Positions 27,823 to 36,518 of a stretch of 64,000 bases of DNA are shown here, one piece after another. Origin of the DNA: Pseudomonas farsensis (GTDB lineage: Bacteria; Pseudomonadota; Gammaproteobacteria; Pseudomonadales; Pseudomonadaceae). The notes beneath the pieces were generated by a model that worked only from the letters and a program-made list of their open reading frames with translations, was not told the DNA's origin and did not search any database. How positions within the stretch are numbered: the first letter of the stretch is position 1; the number at the start of each line of letters is the position of its first letter. The DNA lies in assembly GCF_014268805.2 (NCBI RefSeq), contig NZ_JABWRF020000002.1:434001-498000 (forward strand). The letters run 5' to 3'. A program made the position numbers and the translations under genes.

Positions 27823-28896
27823 TTATTCGCCGATGTACTCCAGCGGCACTCGCTTGAGGTTGCAGAAGATCTGGTAGGCGATGGTATCGGCCTGCTGCGC
27901 CACGTCGCTGGCCAGCACCTGCTTGCCCCACAGCTCCACCGGGCTGCCGACGGTGGCCTCGGGCACCTCGGTGAGGTCGACGCAGAGCATGTCCATCGAC
28001 ACCCGGCCGATCAGCCCGGTGCGCTTGCCAGCCACCACAACCGGCGTGCCAGTGGGCGCGTGGCGTGGGTAGCCGTCAGCGTAACCCATGGCCACCACAC
28101 CGACGCGGGTGGGGCGTGGGCTGATGAACCGGGCGCCGTAGCCGACCGGCTCGCCAGCGGGCAGTTCACGCACGCTGATGATGCGCGATTGCAGGGTCAT
28201 CACCGGTTGCAGACGGCTGGCCTGGGCCTGTTCGACCTCGAACGGGCTGGCGCCATACAGCATGATGCCGGGGCGCACCCAGTCGCTCTTGATAGCCGGC
28301 CAGCCCAGCACCGCCGGCGAGTTGCGCAGGCTGCACTCTGCCGCCAGGCCCTTGCGTGCGGCGTCGAACACCGCCACTTGCTGGGCGGTGGCATCGACGT
28401 CGAGTTCATCGGCGCGGGCGAAGTGGCTCATAAGCACGATGCGCGCCACCTTGCCGCTGGCCAGCAAGCGCTGGTAGGCGCTGTGGTAATCCTTGGGGTG
28501 GATGCCGACACGGTGCATGCCGGTGTCCATCTTCAGCCACAGCGTCAGCGGCTTGTGCACCCCGCTCTGCTCAATGGCTTCGAGCTGCCATAGCGAATGC
28601 ACCACGCACCACAGGTCGTGCTCGGCGATCAGCGCCAACTCGCTGGCCTCGAAAAAGCCTTCGAGCAACAACACTGGCGCCTTGATGCCGGCCGCACGCA
28701 GTTCCAGCGCTTCTTCGATGCAGGCCACGGCAAAGCCGTCGGCCTCGGCTTGCAGCGCCTGTGCACACCGCACCGCACCATGCCCGTAGGCGTCAGCCTT
28801 GACCACGGCGAGCGCCTTGGCGCCGGTCAGTTCTCGGGCAAGGCGGTAGTTGTGGCGCAGGGCCTGGAGGTCGATCAGGGCGCGGGCGGGGCGCAT
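27823..28896 (-). CDS. dadX: Alanine racemase, catabolic (DadX)
   Basis: 357 residues. Fold type III PLP enzyme. PLP lysine is Lys33 in [10 protein letters not shown]; the catalytic tyrosine is in VGYGARF; the C-terminal PVELWG motif is present. Interconverts L- and D-alanine and feeds D-alanine to DadA, encoded just upstream on the same strand. Proximity to dadA and the Lrp gene identifies it as the catabolic racemase, separate from the biosynthetic Alr. Confidence 0.92.
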   Translation of the reverse strand: MRPARALIDLQALRHNYRLARELTGAKALAVVKADAYGHGAVRCAQALQAEADGFAVACIEEALELRAAGIKAPVLLLEGFFEASELALIAEHDLWCVVHSLWQLEAIEQSGVHKPLTLWLKMDTGMHRVGIHPKDYHSAYQRLLASGKVARIVLMSHFARADELDVDATAQQVAVFDAARKGLAAECSLRNSPAVLGWPAIKSDWVRPGIMLYGASPFEVEQAQASRLQPVMTLQSRIISVRELPAGEPVGYGARFISPRPTRVGVVAMGYADGYPRHAPTGTPVVVAGKRTGLIGRVSMDMLCVDLTEVPEATVGSPVELWGKQVLASDVAQQADTIAYQIFCNLKRVPLEYIGE

Positions 28897-28968
28897 GGCG
28901 GTGCTGCCTTATAGTGGTTGAACTCGGTGTTTCAGACTGATCACGGCGCGAGCCCGCCCCACCCAACC

Positions 28969-28995
28969 GTGGGAGCGGGCTTGCCCAGCGATTGG
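28969..28995 (+). repeat. REP arm (family C) between dadA and dadX
   Basis: Sequence GTGGGAGCGGGCTTGCCCAGC plus GATTGG, a single half-unit of the third repeat family, in the 102-base gap between dadA and dadX. Confidence 0.7.
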
Positions 28996-28998
28996 CCA

Positions 28999-30300
28999 TT
29001 ACTGGTGCGCTGGCGCCGTATGACCCTGCTTGGACACTTCCCGTTCGTTGCCGTAGCGAGAAATATCCAGGCCTTCGGCGCTGATCTGCGGCTTTTTGCG
29101 TGCAATCAGGTCTGCCAGCAGGCGCCCGGAGCCGCAAGCCATGGTCCAGCCCAGCGTGCCGTGGCCTGTATTGAGGAACAGGTTGCGGTAGCGGGTGGCG
29201 CCAACGATGGGCGTGCCGTCCGGGGTTGCCGGGCGCAGGCCGGTCCAGAAATCGGCCTGGCTCAGATCGCCGCCGCGAGGATAAAGGTCGTTGACGATCA
29301 TCTCCAGCGTTTCGCGCCGACGCGGGTTCAGCGTCAGGTCGAAACCTGCGATTTCGGCCATGCCGCCCACCCGGATGCGGTTGTCGAAACGGGTGATCGC
29401 AACCTTGTAGGTTTCGTCGAGAATGGTCGAGGTCGGCGCCATGCTGGCATCGGTGATCGGCACCGTCAGCGAGTAACCCTTGAGCGGGTAGACCGGCGCC
29501 TTGATACCCAGCGGCTTGAGCATCTGCGGCGAATAACTGCCCAGTGCCAGCACATAGCGGTCGGCGGTTTCCAGCTTGCCGTCGACCCACACGCCATTGA
29601 TGCGGTCACCGGCGAAGTCCAGGCGCTGGATGTCTTGGCCAAAGCGGAATTCAACGCCTTCCTTGATGGCCATTTCAGCAAGCTTGGTGGTAAACAGCTG
29701 GCAGTCGCCGGTCTGGTCGTTAGGCAGCCGCAGGGCGCCGGCGAGGATACCTTTGACGCCGGCCAGAGCCGGCTCCACGCGGGCGATGCCATCACGGTCA
29801 AGCAACTCGTACGGCACACCGGACTGCTCCAGCACGGCAATGTCCTTGGCAGCGGCATCGACCTGAGCCTGGGTACGGAACAGCTGCGTGGTGCCCAAGG
29901 TGCGGCTTTCATAGGCGATGCCGGTTTCGGCGCGCAGTTCGTCGAGGCAGTCACGGCTGTATTCGGACAACCGCACCATGCGCTCTTTGTTCACCGCGTA
30001 GCGGCTGGCGGTGCAGTTGCGCAGCATCTGCGCCATCCACAGGTACTGGTCGACATCGCCCGTGAGCTTGATGGCCAGCGGGGCGTGGCGCTCCAGCAGC
30101 CACTTGATGGCCTTGAGCGGCACACCCGGCGCGGCCCAGGGCGAGGCGTAGCCGGGCGAGATCTGGCCGGCGTTGGCAAAGCTGGTTTCCATGGCCACCG
30201 CTGGCTGGCGGTCGACCACCGTTACCTCGAAACCTTGCCGGGCCAGGTAATAGGCACTGGCGGTTCCGATCACACCGCTACCAAGTACCAGAACTCGCAT
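28999..30300 (-). CDS. dadA: D-amino acid dehydrogenase DadA
   Basis: 433 residues. Membrane-associated FAD dehydrogenase that oxidises D-alanine to pyruvate and ammonia, passing electrons to the quinone pool. N-terminal FAD fold [23 protein letters not shown], the [15 protein letters not shown] motif and the C-terminal [14 protein letters not shown] motif are typical. GAGGGG precedes the ATG. Divergent from an Lrp-type regulator that is expected to activate it in response to alanine. Confidence 0.95.
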   Translation of the reverse strand: MRVLVLGSGVIGTASAYYLARQGFEVTVVDRQPAVAMETSFANAGQISPGYASPWAAPGVPLKAIKWLLERHAPLAIKLTGDVDQYLWMAQMLRNCTASRYAVNKERMVRLSEYSRDCLDELRAETGIAYESRTLGTTQLFRTQAQVDAAAKDIAVLEQSGVPYELLDRDGIARVEPALAGVKGILAGALRLPNDQTGDCQLFTTKLAEMAIKEGVEFRFGQDIQRLDFAGDRINGVWVDGKLETADRYVLALGSYSPQMLKPLGIKAPVYPLKGYSLTVPITDASMAPTSTILDETYKVAITRFDNRIRVGGMAEIAGFDLTLNPRRRETLEMIVNDLYPRGGDLSQADFWTGLRPATPDGTPIVGATRYRNLFLNTGHGTLGWTMACGSGRLLADLIARKKPQISAEGLDISRYGNEREVSKQGHTAPAHQ

Positions 30301-30411
30301 CGTTTACCCCTCGCACGCGGCGCACCGCGCTGTTTTGTTGGAATGGCATGGATGCGCGCAGTATAGGAAGCAAAGGCCAGTGCAATTCACTATATAAAGG
30401 CCTATATTTGG

Positions 30412-30423
30412 CGAGAATTCTCG
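30412..30423. promoter_or_regulatory. Palindrome, candidate Lrp operator
   Basis: CGAGAATTCTCG, a perfect 12-bp palindrome 33 nt before the Lrp gene. AATT-centred palindromes with flanking purine/pyrimidine signatures suit Lrp/AsnC proteins. Direct control of dadA or autoregulation is inferred. Confidence 0.5.
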
Positions 30424-30455
30424 GCACAAACGCCTTTCACGGAGCGGCATCCCCT

Positions 30456-30944
30456 ATGCGAACCCAGCACCAAAGCAAGCGTGAACTGGACAAGATCGAC
30501 CGTAACATCCTGCGCATCCTGCAGAATGACGGGCGTATTTCCTTCACCGAACTGGGCGAGAAAGTCGGGCTGTCGACCACCCCCTGCACCGAGCGCGTGC
30601 GCCGCCTGGAGCGCGAAGGGATCATCATGGGCTACAACGCCCGGCTGAACCCGCAGCACCTCAAGGGCAGCCTGTTGGTGTTCGTCGAAATCAGCCTGGA
30701 CTACAAGTCTGGCGACACCTTCGAAGAATTCCGCCGAGCCGTGCTCAAGTTGCCCCATGTGCTGGAGTGCCACCTGGTGTCGGGTGACTTCGACTACCTG
30801 GTGAAGGCGCGGATTTCCGAGATGGCCTCGTACCGCAAGCTGCTCGGCGACATCCTGCTCAAGCTGCCGCATGTGCGCGAATCGAAGAGCTACATCGTGA
30901 TGGAAGAAGTCAAAGAGAGCCTGTGCTTGCCGATCCCGGACTGA
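30456..30944 (+). CDS. dadR: Lrp/AsnC-family regulator of D-alanine catabolism
   Basis: 162 residues from ATG 30456 (GGAG upstream). N-terminal helix-turn-helix (DRNILRILQNDGRISFTELGEKVGLSTTPCTERVRRLE) and C-terminal RAM domain (LLVFVEISLDYKSGDTF). Matches the regulator that sits divergent from dadA in P. aeruginosa (dadR/lrp) and senses alanine. Its stop lies 4 nt from the convergent YkgJ gene. Confidence 0.9.
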   Translation: MRTQHQSKRELDKIDRNILRILQNDGRISFTELGEKVGLSTTPCTERVRRLEREGIIMGYNARLNPQHLKGSLLVFVEISLDYKSGDTFEEFRRAVLKLPHVLECHLVSGDFDYLVKARISEMASYRKLLGDILLKLPHVRESKSYIVMEEVKESLCLPIPD

Positions 30945-30947
30945 CGC

Positions 30948-31301
30948 TCAAACCAGCACTTGCCGCGTGCTGGCAATGAACTGATGCACCAGCTGTTCGG
31001 CCTCGGCCTCGATGGCTTGCGCGGGCCCTCGGCCTCGCGGGCAGGCCAGGCGCGGTGTGGTGCCGAACAGGCGGCAGATCATCGGGCGCTCTTCATAGAC
31101 GGTGCAGCCGTTGGGGCCGAGGTGGACGCAGTCCAGGCGCTCCAGGGCGGCCTCCTGCTGCTTTTGTGACGTGCGCGGCAGGCGGGCCATTTCTTCGGCC
31201 GAGGTGGTCACCGGGCCGCAGCAGTCGTGGCAGCCGGGCTCGCACTCGAACGAAGGGATGAGTTCGCGCAGGAAGTGGATCTTGTGGCTATTGCAGGACA
31301 T
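30948..31301 (-). CDS. YkgJ-family cysteine cluster protein
   Basis: 117 residues. Eight cysteines form the YkgJ/CxxCxxCC pattern: CEPGCHDCCG near the N-terminus, GCTVYEERPMICRLFG and RLACPRG later. These likely coordinate zinc or an iron-sulphur cluster. Function unknown. Ribosome site is weak; ATG 31301 is the only reasonable start. Confidence 0.85.
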   Translation of the reverse strand: MSCNSHKIHFLRELIPSFECEPGCHDCCGPVTTSAEEMARLPRTSQKQQEAALERLDCVHLGPNGCTVYEERPMICRLFGTTPRLACPRGRGPAQAIEAEAEQLVHQFIASTRQVLV

Positions 31302-31367
31302 GGCATCGCATCGGTCAGGTGTGCGCCGCAGTATAAGGCCAATCGCGCGATGGCAGGCGCGGTCTTC

Positions 31368-31394
31368 GTGGCAGCGGGCTTGCCCCGCGATTGG
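31368..31394 (+). repeat. REP arm (family C) before the PauB-like gene
   Basis: GTGGCAGCGGGCTTGCCCCGCG plus ATTGG, a single half-unit, 48 bases upstream of the oxidase gene; a weak inverse half (GGCCAATCGCGCGATGG) lies at 31338. Confidence 0.65.
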
Positions 31395-31441
31395 CCAGTT
31401 GCCTATGCTCCACCTTTCGCCTCAACCCAGGACGCTCCTCC

Positions 31442-32734
31442 ATGATCCACAGCGCGCAGCACGCCGCCTCCTACTATGCCGCCAGCAGCGCGCCGCACCC
31501 CGCTCACCCGTTCCTGCAGGGCGAACACAGCGCCGATGTGTGTGTGGTTGGCGGTGGCTATTCGGGGCTCAATACCGCCATCGAGCTGGCCGAGCGTGGG
31601 TTTTCGGTCATCCTGCTGGAGGCGCGCAAGCTCGGTTGGGGCGCCAGCGGGCGCAACGGCGGGCAGTTGATTCGCGGCGTCGGCCACGGCCTTGAGCAGT
31701 TCCTGCCGGTGCTTGGCGAAGACGGCGTGCGCAGCTTGAAGCTGATGGGCCTGGAGGCCGTCGAGATTGTCCGCGAGCGCGTTGCCCGGCACGCCATCGA
31801 CTGCGACCTGACCTGGGGCTATTGCGACCTGGCCAACAAACCTGCCGAGCTGCAAGGCTTCGCCGAAGAGGCCGAGGCCCTGCGCAGCCTGGGGTATGCC
31901 CACGAACTGCGGCTGGTGGCCAAGGAAGATATCCACAGTGTGGTTGGCGCCGAGCGTTATGTCGGCGGCCTGGTCGACATGGGTTCGGGCCACCTGCACC
32001 CGCTCAACCTTGCCCTCGGCGAAGCCGCCGCCGCTGCGCGCCTGGGGGTGCAGCTGTTCGAGCAGTCCGAGGTCACCCGCATCGACTACGGCACACAAGT
32101 CACGGTGCACACCGCCCAGGGCCAGGTGCGGGCCAAGACCCTCGTGCTGTGCTGCAACGCCTACCACAACAACCTCAACCGCGAACTGGGCGGCAAGGTA
32201 CTGCCCGCCGGCAGCTATATCATCGCCACCGAGCCGCTGGGTGAAGAGCGCGCCCGCCAGTTGTTGCCACAAAACATGGCGGTATGCGACCAGCGGGTGG
32301 CGCTGGATTATTACCGGCTGTCAGCCGACAACCGCCTGCTGTTCGGTGGCGCCTGTCATTATTCCGGGCGCGACCCGAAGGACATCGCTGCGTACATGCG
32401 CCCGAAGATGTTGCAGGTATTCCCGCAACTGGCAGATGTGCGCATCGACTACCAATGGGGCGGCATGATCGGCATTGGCGCCAATCGCCTGCCGCAGATC
32501 GGCCGCCTGGCCGGGCAGCCCAATGTGTACTACGCCCAGGCTTACTCCGGGCACGGCCTCAACGCCACCCACCTGGCCGGGCGCCTGCTTGGCGAAGCGA
32601 TCAGCGGGCAGCACAGCGGGCGTTTCGACCTGTTCGCCAAGGTGCCCCACCCAACCTTCCCTGGCGGCCAGTTGCTGCGCTCGCCGCTGCTGGCGTTGGG
32701 GATGTTGTGGTATCGGCTTAAAGAGTTGCTGTAG
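31442..32734 (+). CDS. pauB: Gamma-glutamylpolyamine/putrescine oxidase (PauB-like)
   Basis: 430 residues from ATG 31442 (AGGA upstream). DAO-type FAD oxidoreductase: VCVVGGGYSGLNTAIELAERG, WGASGRNGGQLIRG, and the C-terminal YSGHGLNATHLAGR motif. The family includes PuuB and PauB, which oxidise gamma-glutamylated putrescine or polyamines. Near pauR, and 5 kb from pauC, as in P. aeruginosa (pauB4-pauC region). It is a paralogue of the amaA product; substrate is inferred. Confidence 0.82.
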   Translation: MIHSAQHAASYYAASSAPHPAHPFLQGEHSADVCVVGGGYSGLNTAIELAERGFSVILLEARKLGWGASGRNGGQLIRGVGHGLEQFLPVLGEDGVRSLKLMGLEAVEIVRERVARHAIDCDLTWGYCDLANKPAELQGFAEEAEALRSLGYAHELRLVAKEDIHSVVGAERYVGGLVDMGSGHLHPLNLALGEAAAAARLGVQLFEQSEVTRIDYGTQVTVHTAQGQVRAKTLVLCCNAYHNNLNRELGGKVLPAGSYIIATEPLGEERARQLLPQNMAVCDQRVALDYYRLSADNRLLFGGACHYSGRDPKDIAAYMRPKMLQVFPQLADVRIDYQWGGMIGIGANRLPQIGRLAGQPNVYYAQAYSGHGLNATHLAGRLLGEAISGQHSGRFDLFAKVPHPTFPGGQLLRSPLLALGMLWYRLKELL

Positions 32735-32774
32735 AGGCCAGCTTCCACAAAAATCAAAAACGACGCGGCCTTAG

Positions 32775-32887
32775 TGTAGGAGCGGCCTTGTGTCGCGAAA
32801 GGGCTGCGTCGCAGCCCCGGGATTTGCAGGAGGCGCAGATACCGGGGCCGCTGCGCAGCCCTTTCGCGACACAAGGCCGCTCCTACA
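32775..32887. repeat. REP composite (family A)
   Basis: Outer inverted arms at 32775-32799 and 32863-32887, with inner GGGCTGCGTCGCAGCCCCGG and CCGGGGCCGCTGCGCAGCCC hairpin elements. Lies between the convergent PauB-like and DUF1127 genes. Confidence 0.9.
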
Positions 32888-32914
32888 GAAGTCGCGCTTT
32901 GCAGCCACAGTGGC

Positions 32915-33145
32915 TCATTCACGCCAAAACGGCTTGCAGCCCTCTTCGCGGGCCTGCTCCCAGCTCAGCCCGATATCACGCAATTGCCGCGCATCGAGCT
33001 CCAGCAGCGACCGGCGGGTGCGCCAGCGATGCAGCATCATGCCCCAGCGGCTCAGGTTGGCGAGCGGATCGTAGACATTGCTCGCTTGACCGGCCTCCAG
33101 TTCCTTGGCCAACAGTTGCACACGCACATCACTGAAACTTCCCAT
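32915..33145 (-). CDS. DUF1127 small protein
   Basis: 76 residues from ATG 33145 (GGGAG upstream). C-terminal DUF1127 motif WRTRRSLLELDARQLRDIGLSWEQAREE. DUF1127 proteins are short, basic, often stress- or carbon-regulated, and in a few bacteria have been shown to act in RNA turnover; no specific role is visible here. Divergent from a MocR regulator. Confidence 0.85.
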   Translation of the reverse strand: MGSFSDVRVQLLAKELEAGQASNVYDPLANLSRWGMMLHRWRTRRSLLELDARQLRDIGLSWEQAREEGCKPFWRE

Positions 33146-33205
33146 CGCTGCGATCTCCCACTCAGTTGATACTGTGTGCACAGCTTGCGCCCGGCAGGTA
33201 ATGGC

Positions 33206-33290
33206 GATACAGATTCAACCCCTGTTTATTATTTCCATACAGAATTAGCGCAGTACGCGCTGAATGGAGTATTTTGCTACGATCTGTATC
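33206..33290. promoter_or_regulatory. Repeated GATACAGA motifs, candidate MocR operator
   Basis: GATACAGAT (33206-33214), CATACAGAA (33236-33244) in direct orientation and the perfect inverse ATCTGTATC (33282-33290). MocR/PdxR-type regulators bind directly repeated plus inverted sites of this kind. The region lies between DUF1127 and the MocR gene. Confidence 0.6.
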
Positions 33291-33324
33291 GGTCCCTGCC
33301 TACAGAACCACCCCGGAGTATGCC

Positions 33325-34755
33325 GTGACGCTCTACCTCAACCTGGCAGAACTGCTCGGCTCGCGCATCGAGCAGGGCCTGTATCGCCCCGGCCAGCGCC
33401 TACCTTCGGTGCGCGCCCTGAGCGTCGAGCACGGCGTCAGCCTGAGCACCGTACAGCAGGCCTACCGCATGCTCGAAGACAACGGCCTGGTCTCGCCACG
33501 GCCCAAGTCCGGCTACTTCGTTGCCGAAGACCGCCAGCTACCCGCCCTACCCGCCATCAGCCGCCCGGCACAGCGCCCTGTGGATATCTCGCAGTGGGAG
33601 CAGGTGCTGGAGCTGGTGCGCAGCACGCCGCACCCGGACGTCATCCAGCTTGGGCGCGGCATGCCCGATATCGACAGCCCCACCCTCAAGCCGTTGCTGC
33701 GCAGCCTGGCGCAGATCAGCCGGCGCCTGGACATGCCAGGGCTGTATTACGACAACATCCACGGCAACGTACAGTTGCGCGAGCAGATCGCCCGGCTGAT
33801 GCTCGATTCCGGCTGCCGCTTGGGCACCGCCGACCTGGTGGTGACCACCGGTTGCCACGAAGCGCTGTCGTGCAGCATCCGCGCGGTGTGCGAGCCCGGC
33901 GATATCGTCGCGGTAGACTCGCCGAGCTTCCACGGCGCCATGCAAACCCTCAAAGGGCTGGGCATGAAGGCGCTGGAGATCCCCACCGACCCCATCACCG
34001 GCATCAGCCTCGAAGCGCTGGAGCTGGCCCTTGAGCAGTGGCCGATCAAGCTCATCCAGATCACCCCCAACTGCAACAACCCGCTGGGCTACATCATGCC
34101 CGAGGCACGCAAGAAGGCCCTGCTGACCCTCGCCCAGCGCTACGACGTGGCGATTCTCGAAGACGACGTGTATGGCGACCTTGCCTACACCTACCCACGG
34201 CCAAGCACAGTCAAGTCATTCGACGACGATGGCCGCGTGTTGCTGTGCAGTTCGTTCTCCAAGACCCTGGCGCCCGGCCTGCGCGTGGGCTGGGTAGCGC
34301 CTGGGCGGTACCTGGAGCGGGTGCTGCACATGAAGTACATCAGCACCGGCTGTACCGCCTGCCAGCCGCAACTGGCGATTGCCGACTTCATTGCCGAGGG
34401 CCACTACCAGCCGCACCTGCGCCGCATGCGCAGCCAGTACCAGCGCGCCCGCGATCAGATGAGCGACTGGGTGACCCGCTACTTCCCGCCCGGCACCCGC
34501 GCCAGCCGGCCCCAGGGCGGTTTCATGCTGTGGGTGGAATTGCCGGAAAGTTTCGATACGCTGCGCCTGAACCGGGCTTTACTGGAACAAGGCGTACAGA
34601 TTGCCGTAGGCAGCATCTTTTCGGCGTCGGGCAAGTACCGCAACTGCTTGCGCATGAACTTCGCCGCGCGGCCAACCCCGCAGATCGAAGCCGCCGTGCG
34701 CAAGGTTGGGGAAACCGCCATGCGCCTGCTGCAGGCCGAGCTGCACGGCGGGTAA
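33325..34755 (+). CDS. MocR-type regulator (GntR + aminotransferase-like domain)
   Basis: 476 residues from GTG 33325 (GGAG 6 nt upstream). N-terminal GntR winged helix (YRPGQRLPSVRALSVEHGVSLSTVQQAYRMLEDNGLV) fused to a fold type I aminotransferase domain; PLP lysine in SSFSKTLAPGLRVGW. Such proteins use PLP and an amine ligand to switch DNA binding. The conserved operator repeats upstream suggest autoregulation. Target pathway unknown. Confidence 0.9.
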   Translation: MTLYLNLAELLGSRIEQGLYRPGQRLPSVRALSVEHGVSLSTVQQAYRMLEDNGLVSPRPKSGYFVAEDRQLPALPAISRPAQRPVDISQWEQVLELVRSTPHPDVIQLGRGMPDIDSPTLKPLLRSLAQISRRLDMPGLYYDNIHGNVQLREQIARLMLDSGCRLGTADLVVTTGCHEALSCSIRAVCEPGDIVAVDSPSFHGAMQTLKGLGMKALEIPTDPITGISLEALELALEQWPIKLIQITPNCNNPLGYIMPEARKKALLTLAQRYDVAILEDDVYGDLAYTYPRPSTVKSFDDDGRVLLCSSFSKTLAPGLRVGWVAPGRYLERVLHMKYISTGCTACQPQLAIADFIAEGHYQPHLRRMRSQYQRARDQMSDWVTRYFPPGTRASRPQGGFMLWVELPESFDTLRLNRALLEQGVQIAVGSIFSASGKYRNCLRMNFAARPTPQIEAAVRKVGETAMRLLQAELHGG

Positions 34756-34814
34756 CTTTGCCGCGCATTCGGTGGTCCAAGCCCCAAGCCCTTGCCCCAC
34801 AGGATGCATCACCC

Positions 34815-36371
34815 TTGAGACTCCAGCGAGCTGTGCCTCTGCTGCTGGCGCTGCTGCTCGGCCTTGCCGGCTGCGCCAGCGTCAGTACCCCGCGCAATGT
34901 CAGCCAGGCGTTGCCGGCCAGCGATTCGGCGTTCGGCCGCTCGGTGCTGCGCCAGGCAGCGCCGTATCAAGGGCGCTCGGGCTTTCGCCTGCTGCCCAAC
35001 AGCAACGAGGCGTTCCGCGCCCGTGCCGAGCTGATCCGCAACGCGCAAACCAGCATCGACGTGCAGTACTACATCGTCCATGACGGCCTCAGCACCCGCG
35101 CCCTGGTGCACGAGCTACTGCGCGCGGCCGACCGTGGCGTGCGCGTGCGGGTGTTGCTGGACGACACCGCAAGCGACGGCCTGGATACGCTGATCGGCAC
35201 CCTGGCCGCCCACCCGAACATCCAGATCCGCGTGTTCAACCCCCTGCACCTGGGCCGCGGCACTGGCGCGACCCGCGCCGCAGGCCGCTTGCTGAACCTG
35301 TCGCGCCAGCACCGGCGCATGCACAACAAGCTGTTTCTGGTCGACAACAGCATGGCCATCGTCGGCGGGCGCAACCTGGGCGATGAGTACTTCGACGCCG
35401 AACCCAACCTGAACTTCACCGACATCGACCTGCTGAGCGTTGGCCCTGTGGCCGAGCAGTTAGGGCACAGCTTCGACCAGTACTGGAACAGCGCGCTCAG
35501 CCGGCCGATCAACGACTACTTGTGGCGCCAGCCCGATGGCGACGACCTGCGCGCCAGCCGCCAGCGCCTGGAGACCTGGCTGGCCAAGGCACGCATTGAC
35601 CGCAAGGCGGCCTACGAGCGGCTGATGGCCTACCAAACCCAGCCGCGCCTGGACGTCTGGCGCAACGAACTGATCTGGGCCCACAGCCAGGCATTGTGGG
35701 ACGCGCCGAGCAAGGTGCTGGCCGCAGGCGAGCCGGACACGCAACTGCTGATGAGCCACCAACTGGCCCCCGAGCTTGACGGCGTGCACCGCGAGCTGAT
35801 TCTGGTGTCGGCCTATTTCGTGCCCGGGCAACCGGGCCTGTTGTACCTGACCAGCCGCGCCGATGCCGGTGCCTCGGTCAAGCTGCTGACCAACTCGCTG
35901 GAAGCCACAGACGTGCCGGCGGTGCACGGCGGCTATGCGCCCTACCGCCGCGCGCTGCTGGAGCACGGCGTCGAACTGTACGAGCTGCGCCGCCAGCCGG
36001 GCGACGCCATCAGCCGCCGCGGCCTGACCTTGCGCGGCAGCTCCGATTCCAGCCTGCACAGCAAGGCGATGGTGTTCGACCGGCACAAGACCTTTATCGG
36101 TTCGTTCAACTTCGACCCCCGTTCGGTGCTGTGGAACACCGAAGTCGGGGTGCTGGTAGACAGCCCGGAGCTTGCCGAATACACCCGCGAGCTGGCGTTG
36201 CAGGGTATGGCGCCGGCGCTGAGCTACCAGCCGCAGTTGCTCGACGGCAAGATGGTCTGGGTGACCGAGGACAACGGCCAGCGCCACGTCCTGCTGACCG
36301 AACCGGGCGGCTGGTGGCGGCGCTTCAATGCCTGGGTGAGCAAGGCGGTGGGGTTGGAGAAGATGCTGTAG
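34815..36371 (+). CDS. Phospholipase D-type lipoprotein, ClsC-like cardiolipin synthase
   Basis: 518 residues from TTG 34815 (AGGATG upstream). Lipoprotein signal RLQRAVPLLLALLLGLAGC, mature Cys about residue 20. Two HKD motifs are present: RMHNKLFLVDNS with IVGGRNLGDEYFD, and SLHSKAMVFDRHKTFIGSFNFDPRS, the second being a full ClsC-type pair. Probably a cardiolipin synthase of the ClsC branch or an exported phospholipase D. It starts 60 nt after the MocR gene, so may be co-transcribed. The lipid anchor suggests a periplasmic or outer-membrane location, which is unusual for ClsC. Confidence 0.85.
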   Translation: MRLQRAVPLLLALLLGLAGCASVSTPRNVSQALPASDSAFGRSVLRQAAPYQGRSGFRLLPNSNEAFRARAELIRNAQTSIDVQYYIVHDGLSTRALVHELLRAADRGVRVRVLLDDTASDGLDTLIGTLAAHPNIQIRVFNPLHLGRGTGATRAAGRLLNLSRQHRRMHNKLFLVDNSMAIVGGRNLGDEYFDAEPNLNFTDIDLLSVGPVAEQLGHSFDQYWNSALSRPINDYLWRQPDGDDLRASRQRLETWLAKARIDRKAAYERLMAYQTQPRLDVWRNELIWAHSQALWDAPSKVLAAGEPDTQLLMSHQLAPELDGVHRELILVSAYFVPGQPGLLYLTSRADAGASVKLLTNSLEATDVPAVHGGYAPYRRALLEHGVELYELRRQPGDAISRRGLTLRGSSDSSLHSKAMVFDRHKTFIGSFNFDPRSVLWNTEVGVLVDSPELAEYTRELALQGMAPALSYQPQLLDGKMVWVTEDNGQRHVLLTEPGGWWRRFNAWVSKAVGLEKML

Positions 36372-36374
36372 CCG

Positions 36375-36510
36375 CATCGCGCGGCAAGCCCGCTCCCACG
36401 CTTTGTTCGCCTGAGCCTTCAGGTTAGTGCACGCTTGTGGTGACCTCATCGCAGGCTGTCGCAGAACGGTGCCCCCACACTCGGCGTGGGAGCGGGCTTG
36501 CCCCGCGATG
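36375..36510. repeat. REP inverted pair (family C)
   Basis: CATCGCGCGGCAAGCCCGCTC... (36375-36400) and GTGGGAGCGGGCTTGCCCCGC... (36485-36510). Between the convergent phospholipase and MFS genes. Confidence 0.85.
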
Positions 36511-36518
36511 GCGGTGGC

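Noticed and set aside
34038..34814. N-terminal extension of the phospholipase D gene over the MocR gene
   Set aside because: It would read the MocR gene in another frame; the lipoprotein signal after TTG 34815 gives the proper start.
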